Shown here piece by piece: positions 1-6,984 of a stretch of 7,350 nucleotides of DNA. The DNA lies in the NCBI GenBank assembly GCA_020722685.1, contig DYKH01000225.1, forward strand, positions 1 to 7,350. Reading direction: 5' to 3'. Every line of letters begins with the position of its first letter. Position 1 is the first letter of the stretch. Source of the DNA: Caldithrix sp. (GTDB lineage: Bacteria > KSB1 > UBA2214 > DYKH01). The notes beneath the pieces were generated by a model, which saw only the letters and a program-made list of their open reading frames with translations, had not been told where the DNA came from and ran no database searches. The position numbers and the translations under genes were made by a program.

Positions 1-55
1 CTGTCTTATTGCAAATTGTTGTTACAGCGAATTATTAATAGAGGAGAGCCGCAAA

Positions 56-1876
56 ATGGCAAACATACAAGGCATGAAATTGAATGCGCCCCAAGTCCGA
101 CTACAGGGCAGTCTGCCGAAAATCGGCATTCGCCCGATCATTGACGGCCGGCGCAAAGGCATACGGGAATCACTGGAAGGACAAACCATGAACATGGCCA
201 AAGCCGCGGCGAAGCTGCTTACGAGCAAGCTGCGTCATCCGAATGGCCTGCCGGTCGAATGCGTCATTGCCGACACCTGCATTGGCGGCGTGGCCGAAGC
301 GGCGCAATGCGCAGAAAAATTTGCCCGCGCCGGCGTCGGGGTCTCCCTATCCGTCACCCCCTGCTGGTGCTACGGCTCGGAAACCATGGATATGGACCCT
401 CTGCTGCCCAAGGCCGTCTGGGGATTCAACGGCACCGAGCGCCCAGGTGCAGTGTACCTCGCTGCTGTCTTGGCCGGTCACAATCAAAAAGGACTGCCCG
501 CTTTCGGTATCTATGGTCAAGACGTTCAGGATTCCGGTGACACCTCCATTCCGGCGGACGTGGAGCAGAAGCTCTTGCAGTTCGCCAAAGCGGGACTGGC
601 GGTGGCGGAAATGCGCGGCAAATCGTACTTGGCCATGGGCGGCGTGTCCATGGGCATTGCCGGTTCCATGGTCGATCAGGATTTCTTCCAAGATTACCTC
701 GGCATGCGCACGGAGACGGTGGATATGACGGAATTCATCCGCCGCATTGACGAAGAAATCTATGACCAGGAGGAATATCAGCGGGCCCTAAAATGGGTTA
801 AAGAAAACTGTCGGGAAGGATTCGATAATAACAAACCCGAAAAGCAAAGAACCAGAGCGCAAAAAGATGCCGATTGGGAAATGGTGGTCAAGATGACCCT
901 CATCGCCCGCGACTTGATGATCGGCAATCCACGACTTGCCGAAATGGGCTTTGGCGAGGAGGCTCTCGGCCATAACGCTCTCATCTCCGGTTTCCAGGGT
1001 CAGCGACAATGGACCGACCATTACCCCAATGGCGATTTCCTGGAAGCGATTCTCAATTCCTCCTTTGACTGGAATGGCATCCGCGAAGCTTTTGTTGTCG
1101 CTACCGAGAATGATAGTCTAAACGGCGCCACCATGCTTTTGGGCCACTTGTTGACCGATACCGCCCAAATTTTCGCCGACGTGCGCACCTATTGGAGTCC
1201 TGATGCGGTCAAACGGGTCACCGGGAAGAAACTGGTCGGGAAGGCAGAACATGGGATCATTCATTTAATCAATTCGGGCGCTGCTACCTTAGACGGCAGC
1301 GGTCAGCAGTCGGCGAACGGCAAGCCGGTGATGAAGCCGTTCTGGGAGATCACCCCAGAGGATGTGGGCAAGTGTCTGGATGCAACCCAATGGTGCCCGG
1401 CCAATGTCGAATACTTCCGCGGCGGCGGCTACTCTTCGCAGTTCGTCACCAAGGGTGAAATGCCCATGACCATGTCACGCATCAACCTCATCAAGGGACT
1501 GGGGCCGGTGCTGCAGATTGCTGAAGGGTATACGATAGATTTGCCTGCGGATGTGCACGACGCGCTCAACAAGCGCACCGATCCCACTTGGCCGACCACT
1601 TGGTTCGCGCCGATTCTCACCGGACAAGGTGCGTTCCGCGATGTGTATTCGGTAATGAATAATTGGGGCGCCAATCACGGCTCCATCACTTTTGGGCACA
1701 TCGGCCATGCGTTGATTACACTGGCTGCCATGCTGAGAATTCCGGTCTGCATGCACAATGTGGCGGAGGAGCGTATTTTCCGCCCTAGTGCCTGGAGCGC
1801 CTTTGGCACTGTCGATTTGCAAGGCGCGGACTATCGGGCCTGCGAGAATTATGGGCCGGTGTACGGAAGAAAATAG
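56..1876 (+). CDS. fucI: L-fucose isomerase
   Basis: This enzyme interconverts L-fucose and L-fuculose, and in many bacteria also D-arabinose and D-ribulose. It is the first cytoplasmic step of fucose catabolism and is Mn2+ dependent. The 606-residue protein matches E. coli FucI (about 591 aa) along its whole length as I remember that sequence. Shared blocks include SLPKIGIRP near residue 19, [53 protein letters not shown] and [11 protein letters not shown]. The family's metal and catalytic residues align with Glu351 (in ATEND), Asp375 (in FADVRTYW) and His541 (in NWGANHG). About 14 extra residues precede the conserved start. A GAGGAG site at 41-46, 9 nt upstream, supports the ATG at 56 over the later in-frame ATG at 74. 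No fucK, fucA or transporter gene is visible, so the operon may extend upstream or the gene may be isolated. Family assignment is very secure; substrate preference in vivo is inferred. Confidence 0.97.
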   Translation: MANIQGMKLNAPQVRLQGSLPKIGIRPIIDGRRKGIRESLEGQTMNMAKAAAKLLTSKLRHPNGLPVECVIADTCIGGVAEAAQCAEKFARAGVGVSLSVTPCWCYGSETMDMDPLLPKAVWGFNGTERPGAVYLAAVLAGHNQKGLPAFGIYGQDVQDSGDTSIPADVEQKLLQFAKAGLAVAEMRGKSYLAMGGVSMGIAGSMVDQDFFQDYLGMRTETVDMTEFIRRIDEEIYDQEEYQRALKWVKENCREGFDNNKPEKQRTRAQKDADWEMVVKMTLIARDLMIGNPRLAEMGFGEEALGHNALISGFQGQRQWTDHYPNGDFLEAILNSSFDWNGIREAFVVATENDSLNGATMLLGHLLTDTAQIFADVRTYWSPDAVKRVTGKKLVGKAEHGIIHLINSGAATLDGSGQQSANGKPVMKPFWEITPEDVGKCLDATQWCPANVEYFRGGGYSSQFVTKGEMPMTMSRINLIKGLGPVLQIAEGYTIDLPADVHDALNKRTDPTWPTTWFAPILTGQGAFRDVYSVMNNWGANHGSITFGHIGHALITLAAMLRIPVCMHNVAEERIFRPSAWSAFGTVDLQGADYRACENYGPVYGRK

Positions 1877-1896
1877 GCTTACTTCTAGGAGTAACT

Positions 1897-2118
1897 ATGG
1901 CAAACAAACTCATGTCGGACATCTTAAAACTAAGCCCCGCTGAAAGACTTCTTTTAGTCGAAGATGTTTGGGATAGTATCGCCACTTTGCCAGAAGCAGT
2001 GCACCTGACGGAAGAGCAAATTCAAGAACTGGACAGACGGCTTGAAAACTATCATAATAATCCGAACGAGGGCTCGCCTTGGGAAGAAGTAAAGGCAAGG
2101 ATACTCCATCTCTCTTGA
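1897..2118 (+). CDS. Addiction module antitoxin, PF09720/TIGR02574-like
   Basis: This 73-residue acidic protein fits the small 'putative addiction module component' family (PF09720 type). It has the N-terminal pattern LSPAERLLLVEDVWDSIA, a middle part ending in LTEEQIQELDRRLENY, and a C-terminal SPWEEVKARIL. In this family the antitoxin binds and neutralises a ParE/RelE-fold toxin encoded directly downstream, and usually represses the operon. An AGGAG at 1887-1891, 5 nt before the ATG, makes the start clear. It begins 20 nt after fucI and its TGA overlaps the toxin's TTG start by 4 nt, the usual translational coupling of such pairs. No promoter of its own is obvious in the 20-nt gap, so it may be read from the fucI transcript. 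The reading frame is intact although the partner toxin is broken. Family assignment is from remembered motifs, not a search. Confidence 0.85.
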   Translation: MANKLMSDILKLSPAERLLLVEDVWDSIATLPEAVHLTEEQIQELDRRLENYHNNPNEGSPWEEVKARILHLS

Positions 2119-2410
2119 AGTATAGATTGGTGATTCGTCCCGAAGCCGAAGAGGACGTTCGCGAAGCGCCCAATGGTATGAGAAGAACCGAGTCGGCTTA
2201 GGTAATGGCTTCATGCTTTGCCTTGAAGCTACACTTAGCTTGATCAAGAGCAGCCCAGAAACGTATCCCGCTATCCACAAACAAATTCGCAGAGCCTTGA
2301 TTCGCAAATTCCCTTATGGCGTTTTCTATTTTGTCGAAAGAAAAAGAATCATAGTCGTGGCTGTATTTCATCATCTTCGCAATCCGCAACTCTGGAAGAC
2401 TCGCGTTTGA
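2115..2410 (+). pseudogene. ParE/RelE-family toxin, broken by a one-base deletion
   Basis: Two reading frames together encode one complete ParE/RelE-type toxin. From the TTG at 2115 the first frame gives an N-terminus MKYRLVIRPEAEEDVREA, then runs out of frame to a TAG at 2199-2201 (28 codons). From 2168 another frame continues with AQWYEKNRVGLGNGFM and ends with FPYGVFYFVERKRIIVVAVF and HHLRNPQLWKTRV at the TGA of 2408-2410. Restoring one base in the GCGCCC at 2166-2171 (as GCGGCCC) fuses them into a 98-residue protein, the normal length for the family. Such toxins either cleave mRNA on the ribosome (RelE) or poison DNA gyrase (ParE); which applies cannot be told here. The lesion removes the second half of the fold, so no active toxin is expected. 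The only later in-frame ATG, at 2213, would give a 65-residue fragment. A sequencing or assembly error is an equal possibility, since no other damage is visible. Confidence 0.85.
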
Positions 2411-2433
2411 TCACTGCCTCTTGCATTATCACT

Positions 2434-2439
2434 AGGGAG
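2434..2439 (+). promoter_or_regulatory. Ribosome binding site fixing the ddl TTG start
   Basis: AGGGAG lies 6 nt before the TTG at 2446. No ATG or GTG precedes the conserved first beta strand in this frame near this position, and the first codons (MKKKLRVGVIFGG) are typical of a Ddl N-terminus. The site therefore supports TTG as initiation codon. Confidence 0.7.
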
Positions 2440-2445
2440 TAGTAT

Positions 2446-3639
2446 TTGAAGAAAAAGTTACGTGTGGGTGTTATTTTTGGCGGTCGCTCGGGAGAACATG
2501 AAGTCTCGCTGGTTTCCGCCACCTCGATTATGTCGTCGCTGGACAAGGACAGGTACGAAGTAGTCCCTATCGGTATCACCAAAGCCGGCAAGTGGATCGC
2601 CGGGACAGAGTCCTTGCAGTTGCTCAAGGAGGGAAAAGAACGCGATCAATTGCATGTTTTTTTGCCGGCGGACCCGACCGAGCGGCGCTTGCTTCTGGCT
2701 GCGGAAAAGGGCCGGCAAATGGAAAAGTCTTCTCAGAGCATTTCCGGCCAGTTGGATGTGGTTTTTCCTGTGCTGCATGGCCCTTTTGGCGAGGATGGCA
2801 CCATTCAAGGCTTGTTTGAGCTGGCGGATATTCCTTATGTCGGCGCCGGTGTGCTGGGCTCGGCCATCGGCATGGATAAGATATTTCAGAAACAAATCTG
2901 CACTCAACTCCAATTGCCAACCGTGGACTTTTTCTGGTTTCGAACCGCTGATTGGCAGGCGAATGCCTCCGCCGAAAGCAGTCTGCTCTTACCCAACCAG
3001 ATTGGCAACATGACCCAAGAGCAAATGATGCGGACCATCATCGAACGCCTCGGCCTTCCTGTATTCGTCAAGCCGCCGAATCTGGGATCGAGTGTGGGCA
3101 TCAGCAAGGCGCATGACGAGAAGGAGCTGTGGCAAGCCATCGAAGAGGCGGCGCGATACGATCGCAAGGTGTTGGTGGAAAAAGCCGTGCCCAATGCGCG
3201 CGAGATCGAGGTGAGCGTCTTGGGAAATCAATCGCCGCGCGCCTCGGTCGCCGGGGAGGTTTTTCCCTCCAACGAGTTTTACGATTACGATGCCAAATAT
3301 GTGGATGGCTCCAGCGGCTTCCAAATCCCAGCGGATTTGCGTGAGGACTTGCACCGGGCTATCCGCGACACAGCCGTAAAAGCCTTCCTGGCCATCGAAG
3401 CTGAGGGAATGGCGCGGGTGGATTTCTTGCTGGATCGCCAGTCCAACGAGTTCTTCCTCAATGAGCTCAACACCATCCCCGGATTTACCCACATCAGCAT
3501 GTATCCCAAACTTTGGCTGGCAAGCGGCATGAGCTACACAGAGCTACTGGATGAGCTCATTCGTTTGGCCATCGAGCGGCACGAGCAGCGCCAGAGCTTG
3601 CGGACGAGCTACCAGCCAAAGAAGGAATGGTATCGATAA
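2446..3639 (+). CDS. ddl: D-alanine--D-alanine ligase
   Basis: This cytoplasmic ATP-grasp enzyme joins two D-alanines to make the dipeptide that caps peptidoglycan precursors. The N-terminal motif GGRSGEHEVS contains Glu19, equivalent to Glu15 of E. coli DdlB. VLHGPFGEDGTIQGLFE and a VGAG...AIGMDK stretch follow. KPPNLGSSVGIS carries Lys209 (ATP) and Ser215, matching Lys144 and Ser150. The omega loop EFYDYDAKY keeps Lys284 and Tyr285, matching Lys215 and Tyr216. Asp326, Glu340 and Asn342 in the C-terminal DFLL...NELNTIPGFT region are the Mg2+ ligands. The loop tyrosine favours D-Ala-D-Ala, not the D-Ala-D-Lac product of VanA-type enzymes. At 397 aa it is longer than DdlB (306) or DdlA (about 364). 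The extra length appears as a polar segment near residues 70-95 and an insertion around 166-200. The LNELNTIPGFT block resembles the DdlA branch. No murein gene neighbours are visible, so it seems to stand outside the usual mur/fts cluster. Confidence 0.96.
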   Translation: MKKKLRVGVIFGGRSGEHEVSLVSATSIMSSLDKDRYEVVPIGITKAGKWIAGTESLQLLKEGKERDQLHVFLPADPTERRLLLAAEKGRQMEKSSQSISGQLDVVFPVLHGPFGEDGTIQGLFELADIPYVGAGVLGSAIGMDKIFQKQICTQLQLPTVDFFWFRTADWQANASAESSLLLPNQIGNMTQEQMMRTIIERLGLPVFVKPPNLGSSVGISKAHDEKELWQAIEEAARYDRKVLVEKAVPNAREIEVSVLGNQSPRASVAGEVFPSNEFYDYDAKYVDGSSGFQIPADLREDLHRAIRDTAVKAFLAIEAEGMARVDFLLDRQSNEFFLNELNTIPGFTHISMYPKLWLASGMSYTELLDELIRLAIERHEQRQSLRTSYQPKKEWYR

Positions 3640-3659
3640 TTTCAAAACCTTTCAAAACC
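3640..3659 (+). repeat. Tandem 10-bp duplication just after ddl
   Basis: TTTCAAAACC occurs twice back to back (3640-3649 and 3650-3659), starting directly after the ddl stop codon. The two copies are identical. It may be a simple replication-slippage duplication. No other copy was noticed in the window. Confidence 0.85.
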
Positions 3660-3687
3660 CCTGTCTTGTCGGAGAAGATTGGGGTTT
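3655..3687 (+). promoter_or_regulatory. Intergenic hairpin between ddl and the DUF4384 gene
   Basis: AAACCCC at 3655-3661 pairs with GGGGTTT at 3681-3687. After a T-T mismatch and a G-T wobble, TCTT (3664-3667) pairs with AAGA (3675-3678) around a 7-nt loop. No run of T follows on the plus strand, so it is not a standard intrinsic terminator. It could attenuate read-through, stabilise one of the messages, or be chance. It sits 24 nt before the next gene's start, and the downstream Shine-Dalgarno sequence lies outside the stem. Confidence 0.35.
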
Positions 3688-3700
3688 GATGAACTGCAAA

Positions 3701-3706
3701 AGGAGG
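3701..3706 (+). promoter_or_regulatory. Strong ribosome binding site fixing the start at 3712
   Basis: AGGAGG, within AAAAGGAGG, lies 5 nt before the ATG at 3712. An in-frame ATG exists at 3679, but it lies inside the hairpin, has no comparable site and would put 11 polar residues ahead of the signal peptide. The start at 3712 is preferred. Confidence 0.85.
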
Positions 3707-3711
3707 CTGCC

Positions 3712-4677
3712 ATGCGTCCAATAGTCCTAACATCGATCCTGTTCTTTTTTTCAGTTCTTACCGCCATGAGCCAAACAACTTCCAACATCGTTTCGGTCAC
3801 GGTGGATGGTTATAGCTACATGGGCGAGGAAGAGACCATCAAGGTCGCCAAGGAGCGGGCGATGAAGGACGCCGAGCGCAAAGCGGTCGAAGAGGGCACC
3901 GGATTGTACCTGGAAGCATATAGCAAAATCCACAACTACATGACCGTTGAGGATGACATCAAAAGTCTGGCTGCCGGCTACATCGTTAGCAAGAAAGTAC
4001 TTTTGGACACATTAGAGGCGACTCCTCTGCGCTATCACGTTCGCATCCTTGCTGAAGTGAAGTGCGGTGATCTGGAAAAGCTGGCAGATACTCAAAAAAC
4101 GGCGGAACCGGCGCCTCGGAAGATGAGGCCTTTGAGCGTACAATTCACGTTGGTCGCGGAGCGCATGCTGCCAACCGGCGATTGGGAAGAAGTTGTGCTG
4201 CAAGATGGCGGTACACTAAAAAGTCACGACAAATTTCAATTGCATCTGCAGCCCAGCATGGATGGCTACCTCTACTTGTTGCTATATGATTCTCACGGTA
4301 AAGCTTCCCTCTTATTCCCCCGCAAGAACACGAGTGCTGACTATTTGGTTAAGAAAGGAACTGAAATTCGTATTCCGGGACCTACCTCATTTTACGAAGT
4401 TGATTCTTCACCAGGTAATAAGACCATTTTCCTCATTGCTTCCCTGCATCCATTGGACCGGTTGCAATGGCTGTTGGAGAGAATGGAAAAATCTGGCGAG
4501 ATCCCCAATCCGACGGCATTGGCCAAAATCCTGCGCGCTCGCAGCGTCCTCCGGAAAACTTCTGGCAGCAAGGTCGCTTTTGCTCTGAGCGACGGCAAGC
4601 GAGCCGACCAAGCCGGCGAGGTCCTGATGGGACACGGCACACTGGTGCGGAAGCTGAGTTTTCGAGTCGTGAATTAA
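3712..4677 (+). CDS. Exported DUF4384-domain protein with an FlgT-N-like N-terminal domain
   Basis: The 321-residue product begins with a signal peptide: MRP, a hydrophobic run through about residue 17, and a possible cleavage after Ala-Met-Ser20. No lipobox cysteine is seen there, so it should be released to the periplasm or cell surface. Mature residues about 25-125 carry a pattern seen in FlgT N-terminal and LPP20-like domains: a VTVDGYSY strand, the helix AKERAMKDAERKAVEEGTG, then a hydrophobic YIVSKKVLLD strand and a YHVRILAEVKCG strand. Residues about 141-257 fit DUF4384, with LSVQFTLVAE, GGTLKSHDKFQLHLQPSMDG, YLYLLLYDSHGKASLLFP, and a GTEIRIPGP strand before a PGNKTIFLIAS strand. DUF4384 is found in envelope and signalling proteins but has no established biochemical activity. 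The gene lies 44 nt upstream of the CHASE2 cyclase and is probably co-transcribed, which suggests, without proving, that it acts with that sensor. The domain naming comes from pattern memory. The N-terminal domain is the less certain part. Confidence 0.78.
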   Translation: MRPIVLTSILFFFSVLTAMSQTTSNIVSVTVDGYSYMGEEETIKVAKERAMKDAERKAVEEGTGLYLEAYSKIHNYMTVEDDIKSLAAGYIVSKKVLLDTLEATPLRYHVRILAEVKCGDLEKLADTQKTAEPAPRKMRPLSVQFTLVAERMLPTGDWEEVVLQDGGTLKSHDKFQLHLQPSMDGYLYLLLYDSHGKASLLFPRKNTSADYLVKKGTEIRIPGPTSFYEVDSSPGNKTIFLIASLHPLDRLQWLLERMEKSGEIPNPTALAKILRARSVLRKTSGSKVAFALSDGKRADQAGEVLMGHGTLVRKLSFRVVN

Positions 4678-4721
4678 GAAGCCATTTGCCTCAGTTTGTC
4701 AGCCTTTGGGTGTAAGCAACG

Positions 4722-6893
4722 ATGAACCTAAAACTCTCCCATCGTCTTGCCATCGGTGCAGGCTTGGGCCTGGCCGCGACTGTCTTTGTCATCGCCCTGA
4801 CGTACTTGCTTTGGCCGGGACTGTTCAAGGATTTTGAAGCGAAATCTTTGGACTTGCGCTACATGAATCGGTTGCAAACGCTTTACGAGCGCCGGCAAGG
4901 CGCCAGCATCGAGGACATTATCATCGTAGATATTGACAACCGCAGTTTGGAAAAGCTGGGGCGCTTTGATCAATGGCCGCGCAATTACCATTCCCAGCTC
5001 ATCGACTATGTAACCGAAGGAGGCGCCCTGGCGCTTGGCTTCGACGTGCTGTTCATGGAAGCAGATAAGGCGCGAGGAACCGATTCTTCCCTAATTGCCT
5101 CTACTGCCAAATCCGGCATCGTTTACCATTCTATGGCCTTTTCCATGGCCGATCCGGATGCGTTCCTCTACGCCATGGAGACTCCACCTTCCGGATTTGA
5201 TGCGGAAAGATTCTCCCTCATCCTGCCTCCGGAAGCGGCAAACAGAAGCAAGCACGCCGACCGCATGGATGGCAAAGTGGTCGATCTCTACAACGCCGCC
5301 GCCGGCATTGGCTTTGCCAACTTTTCCCCGGATAATGATAGTGTCATCCGCACCATGCCCATGTTCCTGACCTTTGCCGGCCGGCAGTACACGGCATTGT
5401 CCTTGGCAATTGTTGCCGGCGTCTTGGGTGTGCGGATTCCCGATATCCAAATCGTGCCCGGCAAGGAAATCATTCTTCATCCTCCTGGATCGGATCGTAC
5501 CTTTCGCATCCCCATTGATGCGCATAACCGCATGCTCATCAATTATCAAGGCACTTTCCAGACCTTTCGCTACATTTCTTACTATGATGTTCTAATGCAG
5601 CGTGTGCCCGAGGAGACTTTTGAAGGCAAGATCGTGTTGGTGGGAACCTCAGCCGCCGGTTTGTCGGACATTCGTCCTGTGCCTTTTCAGGATGCTTTTC
5701 CCGGGGTAGAAGTCCACGCAAACATCATTTACAATATTCTTAGCCAGCAATATATCACTCGACAAAGCGGTCTGTTTGCAGTGGCAAATGTTCTTGCGCT
5801 GGCCGCCATCATAGCTTTATTGGCGATTCTTCTCAAGCTTTGGCTAAGCGCCTTGTTGATGGTTGTCATTTCCGCAGCCTACTCTTATGCAGCCGGCGCC
5901 TGGTTCGCCGCTGACGCGTTTTGGTTAGAGTTGGTAAGACCGGGATTAGCTGTGCTATTTTCCTTCTTGTTTGTCTACATGTACCGCTACATGGATGAGG
6001 AACGCAACAAGCGCTACATCAAGGGAATGTTTCAACACTACCTCACGGCGTCGGTGGTGGACGAACTTTTGCGCCGGCCGGACATGCTCAAACTTGGCGG
6101 CGAACGCCGCGTTGCCTCGGCGTTCTTTTCAGACATCAAGAATTTCACCACTGTCTCAGAAAGTCTTCCCCCTGAAGAGTTGGTGATGCAGTTGAATGAA
6201 TATTTGGCCGCCATGACCGAGATCGTCCTCAAATACGAAGGCTACTTAGACAAGTATGAAGGCGACGCGATCATGGCGATTTTCGGCGTCCCGGTAGATC
6301 AAACCGACCACGCCAACCGAGCCTGCCTGGCCGCGTTGGAAATGCAGAAAGTCTTAGTAGAGCTGCGGAAAAACTGGCGGGAACACGGCAAACCGGAATG
6401 GCACGTAAGAATGGGCATCAACTCCGGGCCGATGATCGCCGGCAACATCGGCGGCAAAGACCGTTTTGATTACACCGTCATCGGCGACTCGGTCAATTTA
6501 GCCTCGCGATTGGAAGGCGCCAACAAGACCTACGGCACGCAGATCATGATCAGTGAGTTCACCAAAGAGTTGTTGGATGGCGAGTGGGTCTTGCGCGAGC
6601 TGGATTTACTGCGCGTGAAGGGCAAGACCAAAGGAGTAAGAGTTTTTGAACTCGTGGCGAAAAACAACGGTCAGTTAACGGACAAACAACGGCTGCTCCT
6701 CGAAGAGTTTCGCAAAGGCCTGCAAGCTTATCAGGCTCAAGATTGGAACGGCGCCATCGCGGCCTTCAACCGTGCTTTGGCGATTGACCCGGATGACGGG
6801 CCATCGAAAACCTATCTGGAGCGTTGTGAGTTCTATCTGAAAAATCCGGTTCCCAAAGATTGGGATGGGGTGTTTGAGATGAAGACGAAATAG
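4722..6893 (+). CDS. CHASE2-domain class III adenylate cyclase with C-terminal TPR
   Basis: This 723-residue membrane protein should make cAMP from ATP in response to a signal outside the cytoplasmic membrane. One membrane helix (residues 9-31) precedes an extracytoplasmic CHASE2 domain (about 37-345, with DIIIVDIDNRSLEKLGRFDQ and ALGFDVLFMEAD). Three helices follow (about 351-371, 375-395, 404-421), then a linker and the cyclase domain (about 462-645). The metal-binding aspartates are Asp471 (FFSD) and Asp515 (KYEGDAIMAIFG), 44 residues apart. Lys511 is the purine-selecting lysine. Its usual Asp partner is Thr585 (in FDYTVIGDSVN), the arrangement of class IIIb adenylate cyclases. Asn592 and Arg596 are the transition-state pair. 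All catalytic residues are present. The tail (about 655-715) holds a TPR-like repeat and the terminal DWDGVF motif common in CHASE2 cyclases. An in-frame TAA at 4713-4715 makes the ATG at 4722 the earliest possible ATG start; the Shine-Dalgarno sequence is weak. The ligand is unknown. Guanylate cyclase activity is less likely given Lys511. Confidence 0.95.
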   Translation: MNLKLSHRLAIGAGLGLAATVFVIALTYLLWPGLFKDFEAKSLDLRYMNRLQTLYERRQGASIEDIIIVDIDNRSLEKLGRFDQWPRNYHSQLIDYVTEGGALALGFDVLFMEADKARGTDSSLIASTAKSGIVYHSMAFSMADPDAFLYAMETPPSGFDAERFSLILPPEAANRSKHADRMDGKVVDLYNAAAGIGFANFSPDNDSVIRTMPMFLTFAGRQYTALSLAIVAGVLGVRIPDIQIVPGKEIILHPPGSDRTFRIPIDAHNRMLINYQGTFQTFRYISYYDVLMQRVPEETFEGKIVLVGTSAAGLSDIRPVPFQDAFPGVEVHANIIYNILSQQYITRQSGLFAVANVLALAAIIALLAILLKLWLSALLMVVISAAYSYAAGAWFAADAFWLELVRPGLAVLFSFLFVYMYRYMDEERNKRYIKGMFQHYLTASVVDELLRRPDMLKLGGERRVASAFFSDIKNFTTVSESLPPEELVMQLNEYLAAMTEIVLKYEGYLDKYEGDAIMAIFGVPVDQTDHANRACLAALEMQKVLVELRKNWREHGKPEWHVRMGINSGPMIAGNIGGKDRFDYTVIGDSVNLASRLEGANKTYGTQIMISEFTKELLDGEWVLRELDLLRVKGKTKGVRVFELVAKNNGQLTDKQRLLLEEFRKGLQAYQAQDWNGAIAAFNRALAIDPDDGPSKTYLERCEFYLKNPVPKDWDGVFEMKTK

Positions 6894-6924
6894 GACAGCG
6901 GACAACACATTGTCAAAAATTTAC

Positions 6925-6953
6925 TTGTGTATCGTTTGCAAATTATCTATGTT
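6925..6953 (+). promoter_or_regulatory. Possible promoter for the truncated ATPase gene
   Basis: TTGTGT (6925-6930) and TATGTT (6948-6953) are separated by 17 nt and resemble sigma-70 -35 and -10 boxes, with four or five matches of six each. The -10 lies inside the palindrome at 6936-6973, so a protein bound there would block it. This rests on consensus matching alone, and an AT-rich gap easily gives such matches. Confidence 0.3.
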
Positions 6954-6973
6954 ATAACACAGATAATTTGCAA
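6936..6973. repeat. 38-nt near-perfect palindrome, candidate operator or hairpin
   Basis: The 13-nt arm at 6936-6948 (TTGCAAATTATCT) is the exact reverse complement of 6961-6973 (AGATAATTTGCAA). Between them the 10-nt TGTTATAACA (6950-6959) is itself a perfect palindrome on the same centre, and only the 6949/6960 pair mismatches. Thus 18 of 19 pairs are complementary. It ends 3 nt before the GGAG ribosome site of the next gene and overlaps a possible -10 box. It could bind a dimeric regulator, form an RNA hairpin in the leader, or be the remnant of a small palindromic mobile repeat. The sequence alone does not decide. Confidence 0.9.
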
Positions 6974-6984
6974 TTGGAGTCCAA

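Noticed and set aside
9..17. TTGCAAATT at the left edge, identical to the start of the palindrome at 6936
   Set aside because: Only nine bases match and no inverted partner follows, so it is likely coincidence in AT-rich spacer.
9..38. Sigma-70-like boxes TTGCAA and TATTAA upstream of fucI
   Set aside because: The matches are weak, the spacing is 18 nt, and the implied start of transcription would fall in the Shine-Dalgarno sequence at 41-46, leaving almost no leader.
243..728. Plus-strand open frame of 161 codons inside fucI
   Set aside because: The Arg/Pro/Ser/Trp-rich product is typical of an off-frame translation of a G+C-rich gene; fucI is conserved across this entire stretch.
2160..2175. 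Programmed ribosomal frameshift joining the two toxin frames
   Set aside because: No slippery heptamer of the X XXY YYZ type and no obvious downstream pseudoknot is seen at the junction; a one-base deletion or sequencing error is simpler.
2989..3492. Long open frame on the minus strand opposite ddl
   Set aside because: It is a shadow of the well-supported ddl frame. Its product shows no recognisable domain, and nothing suggests a ribosome site of its own.
3679..3711. Eleven-codon N-terminal extension of the DUF4384 protein from the ATG at 3679
   Set aside because: The strong AGGAGG at 3701-3706 and the signal peptide beginning at 3712 favour the later start; the extension would bury the signal peptide behind polar residues.
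5091..5549. Open frame of about 150 codons on the minus strand within the CHASE2 region
   Set aside because: It lies wholly inside the cyclase gene on the opposite strand, its low-complexity composition is typical of a shadow frame, and no family is recognised.
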